In this document: one piece after another, positions 33,699-42,453 of the stretch | How the letters are laid out: each line of letters opens with the position of its first letter | Numbering within the stretch: position 1 is the stretch's first letter | NCBI GenBank assembly: GCA_016711215.1 | Contig: JADJTL010000001.1 | Coordinates: 616,001 to 680,000, forward strand | Length of the DNA stretch: 64,000 nt | Origin: Pseudomonadota bacterium | GTDB taxonomy: Bacteria > Myxococcota_A > Polyangia > GCA-2747355 | Direction: 5' to 3' | Notes under the pieces: model-generated | The model's input: only the letters and a program-made list of their open reading frames with translations | What the model was told of the DNA's origin: nothing | The model's database searches: none | Program-made: the position numbers and the translations under genes

Positions 33699-33727
33699 TT
33701 GCCGCCCGCTGAGCGCTCGTCTAACGT
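33699..33727 (+). promoter_or_regulatory. Promoter of FHA-GGDEF gene, possibly leaderless
   Basis: TTGCCG (33699-33704), 17-bp spacer, TAACGT (33722-33727). The GTG at 33737 is 9 nt beyond the -10 box, and there is no Shine-Dalgarno sequence, as at yciO and uup. Confidence 0.4.
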
Positions 33728-33736
33728 TACGGGCTC

Positions 33737-34633
33737 GTGTCTTACGACGAGCGCATCGACAAGACCGTCGTCACCGTGATCAGTCGGACGACGCAGCGGC
33801 CGGCGGCCCGGGAGGCTTGCCTGGTCGCGATCTATGGGCACGAGCTCGGCAAGAAATACAATCTGGATGCGCCCGTGGTGATCGTCGGTCGCTCGTCGAA
33901 GAGCGACATCCAGATCGATCAGGATGCCGTCAGTCGCAGCCACTGCAAGATCGTCAATGATGGCGAGCGCGTGACCGTCTACGACCTCGGCAGCACCAAT
34001 GGCACCTACGTCAACGACCGGGCGATTCAGGAGCACGTGCTGACCGACGGGGAGCACGTCAAGATCGGCCGCGCGATCCTCAAGTTCCTTTCGGGCGGCA
34101 ATGTCGAGCATGCCTATCACGAGGAGATCTATCGGCTGACGACCGTCGACGGGCTGACCCAGGTCTACAATCGGCGCTACTTCATGGAGACGCTCGAGCG
34201 CGAGCTCAGTCGCAGTCAGCGCTATGCGCGCGACCTCTCGTTGATCATGTTCGACATCGACCACTTCAAGAGCGTCAACGATTCCTTCGGCCACCTTGCC
34301 GGCGATCACGTGCTGAAGCACCTCGCGCTGGCAGTCAAGGCGCAGATTCGCCGCGAGGACGTGATGGCGCGTTATGGCGGCGAGGAGTTCGCCGTGCTGC
34401 TGCCGGAGATCGATGCGGAGAGCGCGCACCGCTTCGCGGAGAAGATCCGGGCGCTGGTCGAGCAGACCACCTTCATGTTCGAGGCGACCGCAATTCAGGT
34501 CACCGTCAGCGTCGGTGTAGCCTCGCTCACCGCCGCGATCGTCTCTGCCGATGCGCTGGTAAAGCTATCTGACGAGCGGCTCTACGAGGCCAAGCGGCGC
34601 GGGCGAAACTTCGTCTGCAGCGCGACCGACTGA
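33737..34633 (+). CDS. FHA-GGDEF diguanylate cyclase
   Basis: 298 residues, soluble. FHA domain ~45-115: VIVGRSSKSDIQIDQDAVSRSHCKI and DLGSTNGTYVNDR carry the phosphothreonine-binding Gly-Arg, Ser-His and Asn residues. GGDEF domain ~135-295: DGLTQVYNRRYF, FDIDHFKSVNDSFGHLAGD, and active site RYGGEEF (~212-218). RRED sits five residues before GGEEF, giving a RxxD product-inhibition site. The enzyme should make c-di-GMP from two GTP under control of a phosphorylated partner, possibly a Ser/Thr kinase such as the one encoded nearby. The MATE exporter TTG follows 2 nt after its stop, suggesting co-transcription. Confidence 0.93.
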   Translation: MSYDERIDKTVVTVISRTTQRPAAREACLVAIYGHELGKKYNLDAPVVIVGRSSKSDIQIDQDAVSRSHCKIVNDGERVTVYDLGSTNGTYVNDRAIQEHVLTDGEHVKIGRAILKFLSGGNVEHAYHEEIYRLTTVDGLTQVYNRRYFMETLERELSRSQRYARDLSLIMFDIDHFKSVNDSFGHLAGDHVLKHLALAVKAQIRREDVMARYGGEEFAVLLPEIDAESAHRFAEKIRALVEQTTFMFEATAIQVTVSVGVASLTAAIVSADALVKLSDERLYEAKRRGRNFVCSATD

Positions 34634-34635
34634 TT

Positions 34636-36087
34636 TTGAGCGCAGCGCGACCGACCGACCTGCTTGCCGCACGCCAGACGGGAGCCGCAGCGACCGGCGC
34701 GGCGACCGACGCGGCGACCGGCGCGGCGACCGTGGCGTCGTCGCTGCTCGCCGGCGGAACAACGCGTCAGCGGGTGCGCCAGATCTTGGCGTTGGCGCTG
34801 CCGATCATCGGCGGCATGGCCAGCCAGAACCTGCTGAACCTGATCGACACGGTGATGGTCGGACGGCTCGGATCGCCCGCGCTGGCCGCCGTTGGCCTCG
34901 GCAGCATGGTCAACTGGCTTGCCTCGGCGTTCTTCATGGCGATGGGGAGCGGCGTCCAGGCGCTGGCGTCCAGGCGCACGGGTCAGGACGACGCGCGCGG
35001 CGCGGTCGACCCGCTGCATGCGGCGCTGCTCTTGGCGCTCGTCGTGGTCGTCCCCGTCTCGCTCTTGTTGGCGCGGCAGTCAGCGTGGATCTTCGCCAGG
35101 CTGTCGCATGACCCCGCGGTGCAGTCCCTCGGCGCCGACTACCTGGCGATTCGGCTCTCGGGCGCGGGCTTGCTCGTCGCCAACTTCGCCTTCCGCGGCT
35201 ACTGGAACGGCGTCGGCCGCAGCACGGTCTACCTACGCACGGTGCTCGTGATTCACGCCGTGAACATTGGGCTCAACGGCCTGTTGATCTACGGCACGCT
35301 CGGCTTCCCGCGGCTCGGCGTCCGTGGTGCGGCCTACGCCTCGGTGCTCGGCGCGGCGGTCGGCACAGCGTCGTATTGCTTGCGCGCCTGGCGCCTGGCC
35401 CGCGCCCATGGGTTCTTGCAGGCCGTCGGCGGCAGCGCCCGTCGCGCGCTGCGGGGGGTGCTACGGCTCTCGGTCCCGACGGGCGTCCAGAACACCTTCC
35501 TGTCCGCCGGCTTCGTCCTCTTCTATCGCCTGGCGGGACAGCTCGGCACGCGCGAGCTGGCGATCTCGAATGTGCTGCTCCAGCTGGCGATGGTCTGCCT
35601 GCTGCCGAGCGTCGGCTTTGGCCTCGCGGCGGCGACGATGGTGGGTGTATCGCTCGGCGGCGGGCAGCGTGGCCAGGCGACGCAGTGGGTGCGGACCGCG
35701 GTCGCGGTGGCGATGGTCGCGATAGTCCTGCCCGCGGGCGCCTTGGTGCTGCTGCCGCGGCTCTGGCTCGCTACGCTGCTCAACGACCCTGCGGCGGCCG
35801 CGCTCGGGGTCTTGCCCTTGGTGATGCTCGGGCTGGTCCAGCCCTTCGACGCCGTCGGGTCCGTGCTGTCGCAGTCGCTGCTGGGGGCGGGCGCGGTGCG
35901 CGCGGTGATGCTGCTGAGCGTCACGCTCCAGTGGGGCTTGTTCCTCCCCGGAGCCTATCTCTGGTCGGTGGTCGCCGGTCGCGGCCTGGCCGGGCTGTGG
36001 TTGGCCTTCGTCCTCTGGCGCTCGTGCTACGCGCTGGCGATGGTGGCGCTCTTCCGGCGCGGTCGGTGGGCTGAGATCGCCCTCTGA
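34636..36087 (+). CDS. MATE family multidrug/organic cation exporter
   Basis: 483 residues with twelve predicted helices. MATE hallmarks: LALPIIGGMASQNLLNLIDTVMVGRLG, ALAAVGLGSM, MAMGSGVQALASRRTGQ, and in the second half RLSVPTGVQNTFLSAGFVLFY, GFGLAAATMVGVSLGGGQRG. The TTG at 34636 is 2 nt after the previous stop; the resulting ~40-residue N-terminus is a 4-residue A-T-G/D-A repeat encoded by a 12-bp repeat. A GTG at 34732, closer to the first helix, is an alternative start. Substrate is unknown; Na+ or H+ coupling cannot be told from sequence. Confidence 0.88.
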   Translation: MSAARPTDLLAARQTGAAATGAATDAATGAATVASSLLAGGTTRQRVRQILALALPIIGGMASQNLLNLIDTVMVGRLGSPALAAVGLGSMVNWLASAFFMAMGSGVQALASRRTGQDDARGAVDPLHAALLLALVVVVPVSLLLARQSAWIFARLSHDPAVQSLGADYLAIRLSGAGLLVANFAFRGYWNGVGRSTVYLRTVLVIHAVNIGLNGLLIYGTLGFPRLGVRGAAYASVLGAAVGTASYCLRAWRLARAHGFLQAVGGSARRALRGVLRLSVPTGVQNTFLSAGFVLFYRLAGQLGTRELAISNVLLQLAMVCLLPSVGFGLAAATMVGVSLGGGQRGQATQWVRTAVAVAMVAIVLPAGALVLLPRLWLATLLNDPAAAALGVLPLVMLGLVQPFDAVGSVLSQSLLGAGAVRAVMLLSVTLQWGLFLPGAYLWSVVAGRGLAGLWLAFVLWRSCYALAMVALFRRGRWAEIAL

Positions 36088-36098
36088 GATCGCCCTCT
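36073..36098. repeat. 13-bp tandem duplication across the MATE stop codon
   Basis: gagatcgccctct occurs twice in tandem (36073-36085, 36086-36098), so the stop region of the MATE gene is duplicated just downstream. This looks like a recent slippage or duplication event that left the protein unchanged. Confidence 0.85.
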
Positions 36099-36190
36099 GA
36101 GGTCCTTCGCTGCGCTCGCTTGCTGGCTGGGGTCGAGCGCTGGCTCCGGGCGGATGGTGGCCCGCCGAGGGCCCATGCTAACTTGCGCCC

Positions 36191-38149
36191 GTGACCGTCC
36201 ATGCGCCCGTCGCCGCAGAGGCGCCCGCTTCGCGCCAGCCGATCGCCGTGCTCGATCCGGCGGTGGTCGAGCAGATCGCGGCCGGCGAGGTGATCGACCG
36301 GCCGGCCTCCGTGGTCAAGGAGCTGGTCGAGAACGCGATCGATGCCGGTGCGACGCGCATCACGATCGAGCTCGAGCAGGGAGGTCTGCGGCTGATCCGA
36401 GTCGTCGACGACGGCTGCGGGATGACGGCCGAGCAGGCCCGGTTGAGCTTGCAGCGCTACGCCACGAGCAAGCTTTGCGAGGTCGCCGATCTCGACCGAA
36501 TCGCCACGCTCGGATTTCGCGGCGAGGGGTTGCCGAGCGTCGCCGCGGTGTCGCGCCTGACCTTGACGACACGGCCCTCGCGGGCGCTTGCCGGGGTCGA
36601 GATCGCGGTCGAGGCGGGTCGCGTGATCAGTCAGCAGCCGGCGGGTTGCGCCGCGGGCACCGCCGTGGCGATGCGTGAGCTCTTCTTCAACACGCCCGCG
36701 CGGCGCAAGTTCATGCGCAGCACGGCGACCGAGACCGGCCACGTTCAGGAGCTCATCGCCTGGCTGGCTTGCGCGTTTCCGGCGGTGGCCTTTGCCCTGC
36801 TGCACGAGGGTCGGCGCCTGCTCGAGCTGCCGCCGGTCGCCGGTCGCGCGCAGCGCGCGCAGGGCCTCGCGGCCGCGCGGGGCCAGCCGCCGCTGGTGGG
36901 CCGGGCCGAGCGCGGCGGCGTCGTCGTCGAGGCCCTGCTGCAGCCCCTCGAAGCCGCGCGATCGACGGGGCGCGCGCTCGTGCTGCTCGTCAACCAGCGC
37001 GTGGTTCGCGACCGGACGCTGCTGCAGGCGGCGCTCGGGGGCTGCGGTTCCGCTCTGGCCCACGGGCGCTTCCCGGCCGGGGTCATCCACCTCGAGGTCG
37101 ATCCGCAGCGGGTCGACGTCAACGTGCATCCGCAGAAGCGCGAGGTGCGCTTCGCCGAGCCGCAAGCGGTGCGCGCTGCCGTGGTCGCCGCGGTCGCTCA
37201 GGCCGTGGGTGGCGCCGCCGCGCGAGGGTCGGTCGCAGCCTCGGAGGGTGCGGCCGCCGATCGCGCCCCGCCCGCTGCCGTGCGTGTCTATGGCCTCCGC
37301 GCCACCGAGCCGCTCCCGGGCGATGGCGCCGCGTGCAGCGCTGCGGCCTTTGGATCGTCGCGCGCGGCGGAGGCGCAGCGCCGCTTCTGGGGCGCGAGCG
37401 AGGCGGGGGCGGCGCACGAGGGAGACTATGGGCTCGGGGCAGCGCTGGCGCGGGTCGTGCCGACGGGTCCTGCGCCGATGGGCCCCGCACTGATGGGCCC
37501 CGCACCGGCGGGCCCCGCACCGACAGCGTGCCGGGCCATCGGCTGGACGGCCGACGGGTTGCTGGTGGCGCAGTGGGATGGACGCTTGGTGCTGGTCGAC
37601 GAGCAGGCGGGATGGTGCGCGGTCGTGCTCTCCGCCCTGCGGCAGGCGCTCGCGGCTGGTGACCTCGCGGGGGCGGCACTCAGTCCGCCGCCGGTGATCA
37701 GGCTCGACGCGCGTGGCGCGGCGGCGCTCGCGGCCCGCCGTCAGAGGCTGCGGCAGCTCGGCTTCGAGCTCGAGCCTCTGGACCATTCGGCCTGGCTCCT
37801 GCGCACGCGCCCGGCCGCCGTCGCGCTCGCCGACGCGTCGTGGGAGGCGATCTTGCTGGCGCTGGCCGGAGGCTGGGTCGCGCGGCCGACGGTGCAGCTG
37901 GGCAGCGCCGGCGCCGACGCGGCGCTCGTGGACGAGGTGGCCCTGGCGCTGGCGTGGGCCGTCGCCCGCACGCGCGCTGCGCCGGGCTGGCGCCCGCGCT
38001 TGGCCGAGGCTCTCGGCCGCGCTGGCGCCGAGAGCCTGCAGTGGTCGACCGCGCCGCCCTGGCCGACGGCTCGCGGGCGTGCGGCGCGCCCGATGGCCCT
38101 GGCGCTCGAGCTCGACGCGCTGCGCGCGCTGCTGAGCGCTGACCCGTGA
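36191..38149 (+). CDS. mutL: DNA mismatch repair protein MutL, endonuclease motif absent
   Basis: 652 residues from GTG 36191. GHKL ATPase N-terminus: IAAGEVIDRPASVVKELVENAIDAGA, VVDDGCGM, YATSK, TLGFRGEGLPSVAAVSRL. Transducer domain with VNQRVVRDRTL and VDVNVHPQKREVRF. A long Pro/Ala/Gly linker holds a MGPALMGPAPAGPAPT repeat. In the C-terminal domain the metal-binding DQHAxxExxxE motif is replaced by LVDEQAGWCAVVLSALRQ (~470), and the CPHGRP motif near the end by PTARGRAARP, so nicking activity is probably lost, as in gammaproteobacterial MutL. No Shine-Dalgarno site; TAACTT ends 6 nt before the GTG. The stop overlaps the miaA start (GTGA). Confidence 0.92.
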   Translation: MTVHAPVAAEAPASRQPIAVLDPAVVEQIAAGEVIDRPASVVKELVENAIDAGATRITIELEQGGLRLIRVVDDGCGMTAEQARLSLQRYATSKLCEVADLDRIATLGFRGEGLPSVAAVSRLTLTTRPSRALAGVEIAVEAGRVISQQPAGCAAGTAVAMRELFFNTPARRKFMRSTATETGHVQELIAWLACAFPAVAFALLHEGRRLLELPPVAGRAQRAQGLAAARGQPPLVGRAERGGVVVEALLQPLEAARSTGRALVLLVNQRVVRDRTLLQAALGGCGSALAHGRFPAGVIHLEVDPQRVDVNVHPQKREVRFAEPQAVRAAVVAAVAQAVGGAAARGSVAASEGAAADRAPPAAVRVYGLRATEPLPGDGAACSAAAFGSSRAAEAQRRFWGASEAGAAHEGDYGLGAALARVVPTGPAPMGPALMGPAPAGPAPTACRAIGWTADGLLVAQWDGRLVLVDEQAGWCAVVLSALRQALAAGDLAGAALSPPPVIRLDARGAAALAARRQRLRQLGFELEPLDHSAWLLRTRPAAVALADASWEAILLALAGGWVARPTVQLGSAGADAALVDEVALALAWAVARTRAAPGWRPRLAEALGRAGAESLQWSTAPPWPTARGRAARPMALALELDALRALLSADP

Positions 38150-39084
38150 CCTCGGCTGCGGCGAGCGGCCGTGGCGCCGATCCGCTCCTGGTGATCGTCG
38201 GTCCGACCGCGGTGGGCAAGAGCACGCTGGCCGTTGCCTTGGCGTCGGCGCTCGATGGTGAGGTGGTCAGCGCTGATTCGATGCAGGTCTACCGCGGCTT
38301 CGACATCGGCACGGCGAAACCGACCGCGGCCGAGCGCGCCGGTGTGCCGCACCATCTGATCGACGTCGTGGCGCCGGACCAAGGCTTTTCGGCGGCGGAT
38401 TTCGTCGCGCAGGCCGAGGTGGCCGTCGCGGCGATCCGCGCGCGCGGCCGACTGCCGATCGTCGTCGGCGGCAGCGGGCTCTATGTGCGTGCGCTGCTCT
38501 ACGGCCTCTTCGCCGCGCCCGCCGTCGACCCGGCCTTGCGCGCGGCGCTCCGCCGTGTGGCGCAGGAGCAGGGGAGCCCAGCGCTCCACGAGCGTTTGCG
38601 ACACGTCGACCCGGCGGCGGCCGCGCAGATCCACGCTCACGACTTCGTCCGCATTTCGCGGGCGCTCGAGGTCTTCGAGCAGACCGGTCAGCGCATCTCC
38701 GCGCTGCGGCGCGCCCATGGCTTCGCTACGCCGCGTCATGCTGCGCGGCTCGTCGGCCTCGACCTGGAGCCGGCGCAGCTCCGGGAGCGGATCGCCACGC
38801 GCGCGGACCAGATGCTCGCGCGCGGCTGGCTCGAGGAGGTGCGCGCCCTCTGCGCCGCGGGCTATGCCGAGAGCCATCCGCTCGGCGGTCTGGGCTACCG
38901 GCGGCTGCGGGAACACCTCGAAGGCCGGCTTGACTTGGAAGAGGCCATGCGCCAGACCAGGCGCGAGACCTGGCGCTTCGCCCGGCGTCAGCGCAACTGG
39001 TTCGCGCACGAGTCGGCGCTGCGCTGGTTCGACGCTGCGGCCCCACCGGGGGCGGCGCAAGTGAGTGAGCTCTTGCGCGGATGA
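38146..39084 (+). CDS. miaA: tRNA dimethylallyltransferase
   Basis: 312 residues. P-loop GPTAVGKST (19-27), substrate loop VVSADSMQVYRGFDIGTAKPT, VPHHLIDVVAPDQGFSAADF, and IVVGGSGLYVRALLYGLF. C-terminal motifs GYAESHPLGGLGYRRL and TWRFARRQRNWF are standard. The enzyme transfers a dimethylallyl group to A37 of tRNAs reading UNN codons. GTG start overlaps the mutL stop by 4 bp; the mutL-miaA pairing is widespread in bacteria. Confidence 0.96.
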   Translation: MTSAAASGRGADPLLVIVGPTAVGKSTLAVALASALDGEVVSADSMQVYRGFDIGTAKPTAAERAGVPHHLIDVVAPDQGFSAADFVAQAEVAVAAIRARGRLPIVVGGSGLYVRALLYGLFAAPAVDPALRAALRRVAQEQGSPALHERLRHVDPAAAAQIHAHDFVRISRALEVFEQTGQRISALRRAHGFATPRHAARLVGLDLEPAQLRERIATRADQMLARGWLEEVRALCAAGYAESHPLGGLGYRRLREHLEGRLDLEEAMRQTRRETWRFARRQRNWFAHESALRWFDAAAPPGAAQVSELLRG

Positions 39085-39103
39085 CACTGCACACGAGGTG
39101 ACG

Positions 39104-40060
39104 ATGAATGCCGCAGTGCTGGACTTCGAGCGCGACGTGGTCGAGCTCGAGCAGAAGATCGAGGGGCTGAAGCGCTTGGCGCCCGTGGGCCAGGACGTCG
39201 CCGCCGAGATCGTGCGGCTGGAGGCGCGCGCCCAGCAGCTGCTGCGCCAGACCTTCGCTGAGCTGAGTGCTTGGCAGGTGGTGCAGCTCAGTCGGCATCC
39301 GGCGCGGCCCTATACGCTGGACTACGCCGAGCTGTTGCTGACGGACTTCTTCGAGCTGCGCGGCGACAGGCTCTACGGCGACGATCCCGCGATCGTCGGT
39401 GGGCTGGGTCGCCTCGACGGCCGGCCGGTGACGCTCCTTGGTCACCAGAAGGGGCGCAGCACGCGTGACAACGTGCGACGCAACTTTGGCATGCCGCGGC
39501 CGGAGGGCTATCGCAAGGCCAAGCGGCTGATGGAGCTGGCGGGCCGCTTTCGGCGGCCGGTCATTACCCTGATCGACACGCCGGGCGCCTTTCCCGGGAT
39601 CGACGCCGAGGAGCGCGGCCAGGCCGAGGCGATCGCCCGCAACCTCGAGCTGATGATCGAGCTGCCGGTGCCGATCGTCGCGGTGGTGATCGGTGAGGGC
39701 GGCTCCGGAGGGGCGCTCGCGCTCGGCGTCGCCGACCGCATCTTGATGCTCGAGCACTCGGTCTACTCGGTGATCTCGCCGGAAGGGTGCGCCTCGATTC
39801 TCTGGAAGGATAGCGCTGCCGTGCCGCGGGCGGCCGAGGTGCTGCGCTTGCGCGCCGAGGACGTCCTCGGGCTGGGAGTCGCCGATGAGGTGATCCCTGA
39901 GCCGCTCGGCGGCGCTCATCGCGCGCCGCGTGCGATGGCCGAGGCCTTGGGCGCGGCGCTGCGGCGCCAGCTCGGCGAGCTGATCGCCTTGCCGCTGGCC
40001 GAGTTGCTGGAGCGGCGCTACGCGAAGTATCGCCGCATGGGAGCGTTCCTCGAGCGTTGA
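39104..40060 (+). CDS. accA: Acetyl-CoA carboxylase carboxyltransferase subunit alpha
   Basis: 318 residues, the usual AccA length, from the ATG at 39104 (GAGGTG 3-4 nt upstream). N-terminal coiled region LDFERDVVELEQKIEGLKRL; crotonase-fold carboxyltransferase motifs LLTDFFELRGDRLYGDDPAIVGGLG, GHQKGRSTRDNVRRNFGMPRPEGYRKA, LIDTPGAFPGIDAEERGQAEAIARNL, and GEGGSGGALALGVADRILMLEHSVYSVISPEG. It transfers CO2 from carboxybiotin to acetyl-CoA with AccD, the zinc-binding beta subunit, which is encoded elsewhere. Located 19 bp after miaA and 72 bp before the rhomboid gene, probably in the same transcript. Confidence 0.96.
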   Translation: MNAAVLDFERDVVELEQKIEGLKRLAPVGQDVAAEIVRLEARAQQLLRQTFAELSAWQVVQLSRHPARPYTLDYAELLLTDFFELRGDRLYGDDPAIVGGLGRLDGRPVTLLGHQKGRSTRDNVRRNFGMPRPEGYRKAKRLMELAGRFRRPVITLIDTPGAFPGIDAEERGQAEAIARNLELMIELPVPIVAVVIGEGGSGGALALGVADRILMLEHSVYSVISPEGCASILWKDSAAVPRAAEVLRLRAEDVLGLGVADEVIPEPLGGAHRAPRAMAEALGAALRRQLGELIALPLAELLERRYAKYRRMGAFLER

Positions 40061-40132
40061 GGAGTTGCAGGTGCCAGGCCGAGGCTGCGCGCGCTCGGTT
40101 TGGAGGGTACGCCGCGCGTGGAGTGCTGAGGC

Positions 40133-42334
40133 TTGGGGTCCATCTGCGCCGTTCTGCTCTGGAGTATCGTGGCCGTCCTCGGCCTCAGCATCGTGGTGCT
40201 CTGGCGCCGCCGTGGTGGTGGTGCCCTCGGCTTCCTCGCCATGCTGGGCGCCAACCTGCTGCTGGCGCTGCTGGCGCTGCGTAGCGAGTCCCCGGGTGGG
40301 CCGCTCTGCGTGCTGGCGATCGGCGTCTTCTGCGCGATCGTCGTCGCGCCATCGATGCTGGTCGCACTCGTCCGTGTCGCCTGTCGTCAGGAGCGTTTCG
40401 TGCTGGCGCACGCCCTGGTGGGGGTGCGCCAGCTCCTGCAGCCCGGACTCGGCCTGGAGCGCGAGCGGCAGCTCGTCGAAGGCCTAGCCCTGGCGAGTCG
40501 CGGGCGCGGGACTTTGGCGCTGCAGCGGGCGCGGGCGCGCTTGGCGCGCTGCGCACCGGAGCAGCCCGAGCGCTTGGCGCAGATCGAGCAGCTGATGGCG
40601 CTCTTCTTCTTTGATCGGCAACCGGCGCAGGCTGTGGCGCTCTTCGAGGCGGAGGGCGGCCCGGCGCTGGCCCGACGCTCGCCCTCGCTCTGTATCAGCG
40701 CCGTTCGCGCCTACGGGGAAGTGGGAAACTTCGAGGCGGCCGCGCGCTACCTCTGGCTGCTCGAGATGGGCGCCACCGTCGCCGGCGAGGTCGATGCGGC
40801 GGGGGGGCTGCTCAACGCCTCGCGCTTGCAGTTCCTCGCGCACCTCGGGCGCGTGGACGAGGTCGAGCGCCTGGTCGAGGTGCCGGGGTTCGCCCTGACG
40901 CTCGGTGCGGCGCGGCGGCAGCTCTGGCGGGCCCTGGCTCTCGGGCGGGCGGGCCGCGGCGAGGAAGCGCGGCAGCTCTGGGGCGTGCTGGCGCGACAGC
41001 GCAGGGATCGCGTCGCGCGCGCGGTCGCGCTGCGGCGCCTGGATCAGCCGGATCCCGTGCTGGCGCCAGCGACGTTGGAGGAGGGGTTGGGGCGGCTGGT
41101 GGCGCTGGTGATGCAGCGCGCGCTCGCGCATCGCGTGTTGCCGCAGACCGACGGGCCGATCTGGCAGGTGGCGCCGGCGGCGGTGGTCATGCTGCTGGCG
41201 CTGGTCGGCGTCTACGCCGCGCAGCGTGGCCTCGCGGCGCTGCCGCGCTGGGCCGACGAAGGCTGGTTGTTGCTGCGCTGCGGCGCCAACTTCCCTCCCT
41301 TGTCGCTCGGGGCTCAGCCCTGGCGCCTGCTGGCCAACGCCTTTCTCCATGGCGGCCCCTACCACCTGCACCTGCTCTTCAACGCCTATGCGCTCTATCT
41401 GCTCGGTCGCATGACCGAGCCGATGTACGGCTGGCGCCGCTGGCTGCCGATCTACGTGCTCTCGGCGTTTGGGGGCTCCCTGGCCAGCGCGGCGCTCGGT
41501 CGCGCGGTGCTCTCGGTGGGCGCGTCGGGTGCCATCTCCGGGCTCTTGGGCGCCGCCGTGGCGGCGCTCCTTAGGCTGCGCGGTCACGTCCCCGAGCGCT
41601 GGCGCTCGCGGCTCTTTGTCAACCTGCTGGTGGTAATCGGTATGCAGCTCGTGATCGGGCTCCAGGTCGAGCTGATCGACAACGCCGCGCACCTCGGCGG
41701 GCTGGCGACGGGCGCGCTGGCGGGCTGGTTCGCGGCGCCCCAGGTCGTGCGACCGGATAGCGGCTGGCGGCGGCACGTCGCTAGCGTCGCCAGCGCGCTC
41801 GCGCTGGCTGCCTGTGTCCTGGCCGGGACGATGGCGCTGCTCCAGGGCGAGCGCGATTGTCCACGACCTGCGCGGCACGATCTCTCGGCGGCGGGGATCA
41901 CGCTGCGCCTCCCGACCCATTGGGAGATCAGCCGCGAGGAGGGCCGGTTGGCCTTGCAGGATCCGCTGCTGACGGCCGCGCCGACCTTGCAGCAGGTCGT
42001 CTCCCCACAATGGCTCGGTGCGAAGGGCGGCGCGGCGGCCACGCGCGAGGCCCTGGTGACGGTTTACCGCCAGCTCAACGAGCGTACGCGCGAGCAGCGC
42101 CAGGTTCGCGCCCTGACGCTCGTCGATGCGGTACCGCGACGCGTCGGGCCGGGGCTTTGGCGTGGGGTCGTGCGGGTCTTGGCGGGACCGCATGAGCTGG
42201 CGCAGTCGACGTATTTTCGGCTCGAGGGCGGGCGGCTCCACGTCCTGCTGGCCCGGCTGCCCGTGGAGCGCGAGGCGATCTACCAACCGCTGATCGACGA
42301 GGTCGTGGCCAGCGTCCACCTCTCGGGTGGCTAG
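40133..42334 (+). CDS. Multidomain rhomboid intramembrane protease
   Basis: 733 residues from TTG 40133 (GGAG ~11 nt upstream). Two N-terminal helices, then a ~250-residue Leu/Ala/Arg-rich TPR-like helical region, a rhomboid domain ~340-560 and a ~160-residue C-terminal domain. Catalytic Ser465 lies in GASGAISG and His520 in NAAHLGGLATGALAG; the 55-residue spacing agrees with GlpG. The entry-loop WR-like motif is LANAFLHGGPYHLHLLFNAYALYLLG with the expected His and Asn. The C-terminal domain (HDLSAAGITLRLPTHWEI, ALVTVYRQLNERTREQRQVRAL) is like DUF1795-type proteins. Substrates unknown. Confidence 0.88.
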   Translation: MGSICAVLLWSIVAVLGLSIVVLWRRRGGGALGFLAMLGANLLLALLALRSESPGGPLCVLAIGVFCAIVVAPSMLVALVRVACRQERFVLAHALVGVRQLLQPGLGLERERQLVEGLALASRGRGTLALQRARARLARCAPEQPERLAQIEQLMALFFFDRQPAQAVALFEAEGGPALARRSPSLCISAVRAYGEVGNFEAAARYLWLLEMGATVAGEVDAAGGLLNASRLQFLAHLGRVDEVERLVEVPGFALTLGAARRQLWRALALGRAGRGEEARQLWGVLARQRRDRVARAVALRRLDQPDPVLAPATLEEGLGRLVALVMQRALAHRVLPQTDGPIWQVAPAAVVMLLALVGVYAAQRGLAALPRWADEGWLLLRCGANFPPLSLGAQPWRLLANAFLHGGPYHLHLLFNAYALYLLGRMTEPMYGWRRWLPIYVLSAFGGSLASAALGRAVLSVGASGAISGLLGAAVAALLRLRGHVPERWRSRLFVNLLVVIGMQLVIGLQVELIDNAAHLGGLATGALAGWFAAPQVVRPDSGWRRHVASVASALALAACVLAGTMALLQGERDCPRPARHDLSAAGITLRLPTHWEISREEGRLALQDPLLTAAPTLQQVVSPQWLGAKGGAAATREALVTVYRQLNERTREQRQVRALTLVDAVPRRVGPGLWRGVVRVLAGPHELAQSTYFRLEGGRLHVLLARLPVEREAIYQPLIDEVVASVHLSGG

Positions 42335-42366
42335 CAGCCGCGTGAGGGCTGGACGCCGGCGCGCGG

Positions 42367-42395
42367 CGAGCAGCAGCGCAGGCCTGCGCCGCTCG
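42367..42395. terminator. Hairpin between convergent genes
   Basis: CGAGC (42367-42371) pairs with GCTCG (42391-42395), enclosing a GCGC/GCGC stem around AGGCCT. There is no T-run, so it is a bidirectional terminator candidate only by position between the rhomboid gene and the convergent propeller-lipoprotein gene. Confidence 0.4.
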
Positions 42396-42453
42396 AGCCC
42401 ACCTCGGGCCGCAGTGCCGCGCCTGGCGACGGGAGCAATCGATCGACGGACGG

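Noticed and set aside
38726..40411. Long minus-strand open frame opposite accA and miaA
   Set aside because: Translation is Gln/His/Arg-rich with no domain; the plus strand has two canonical enzymes.
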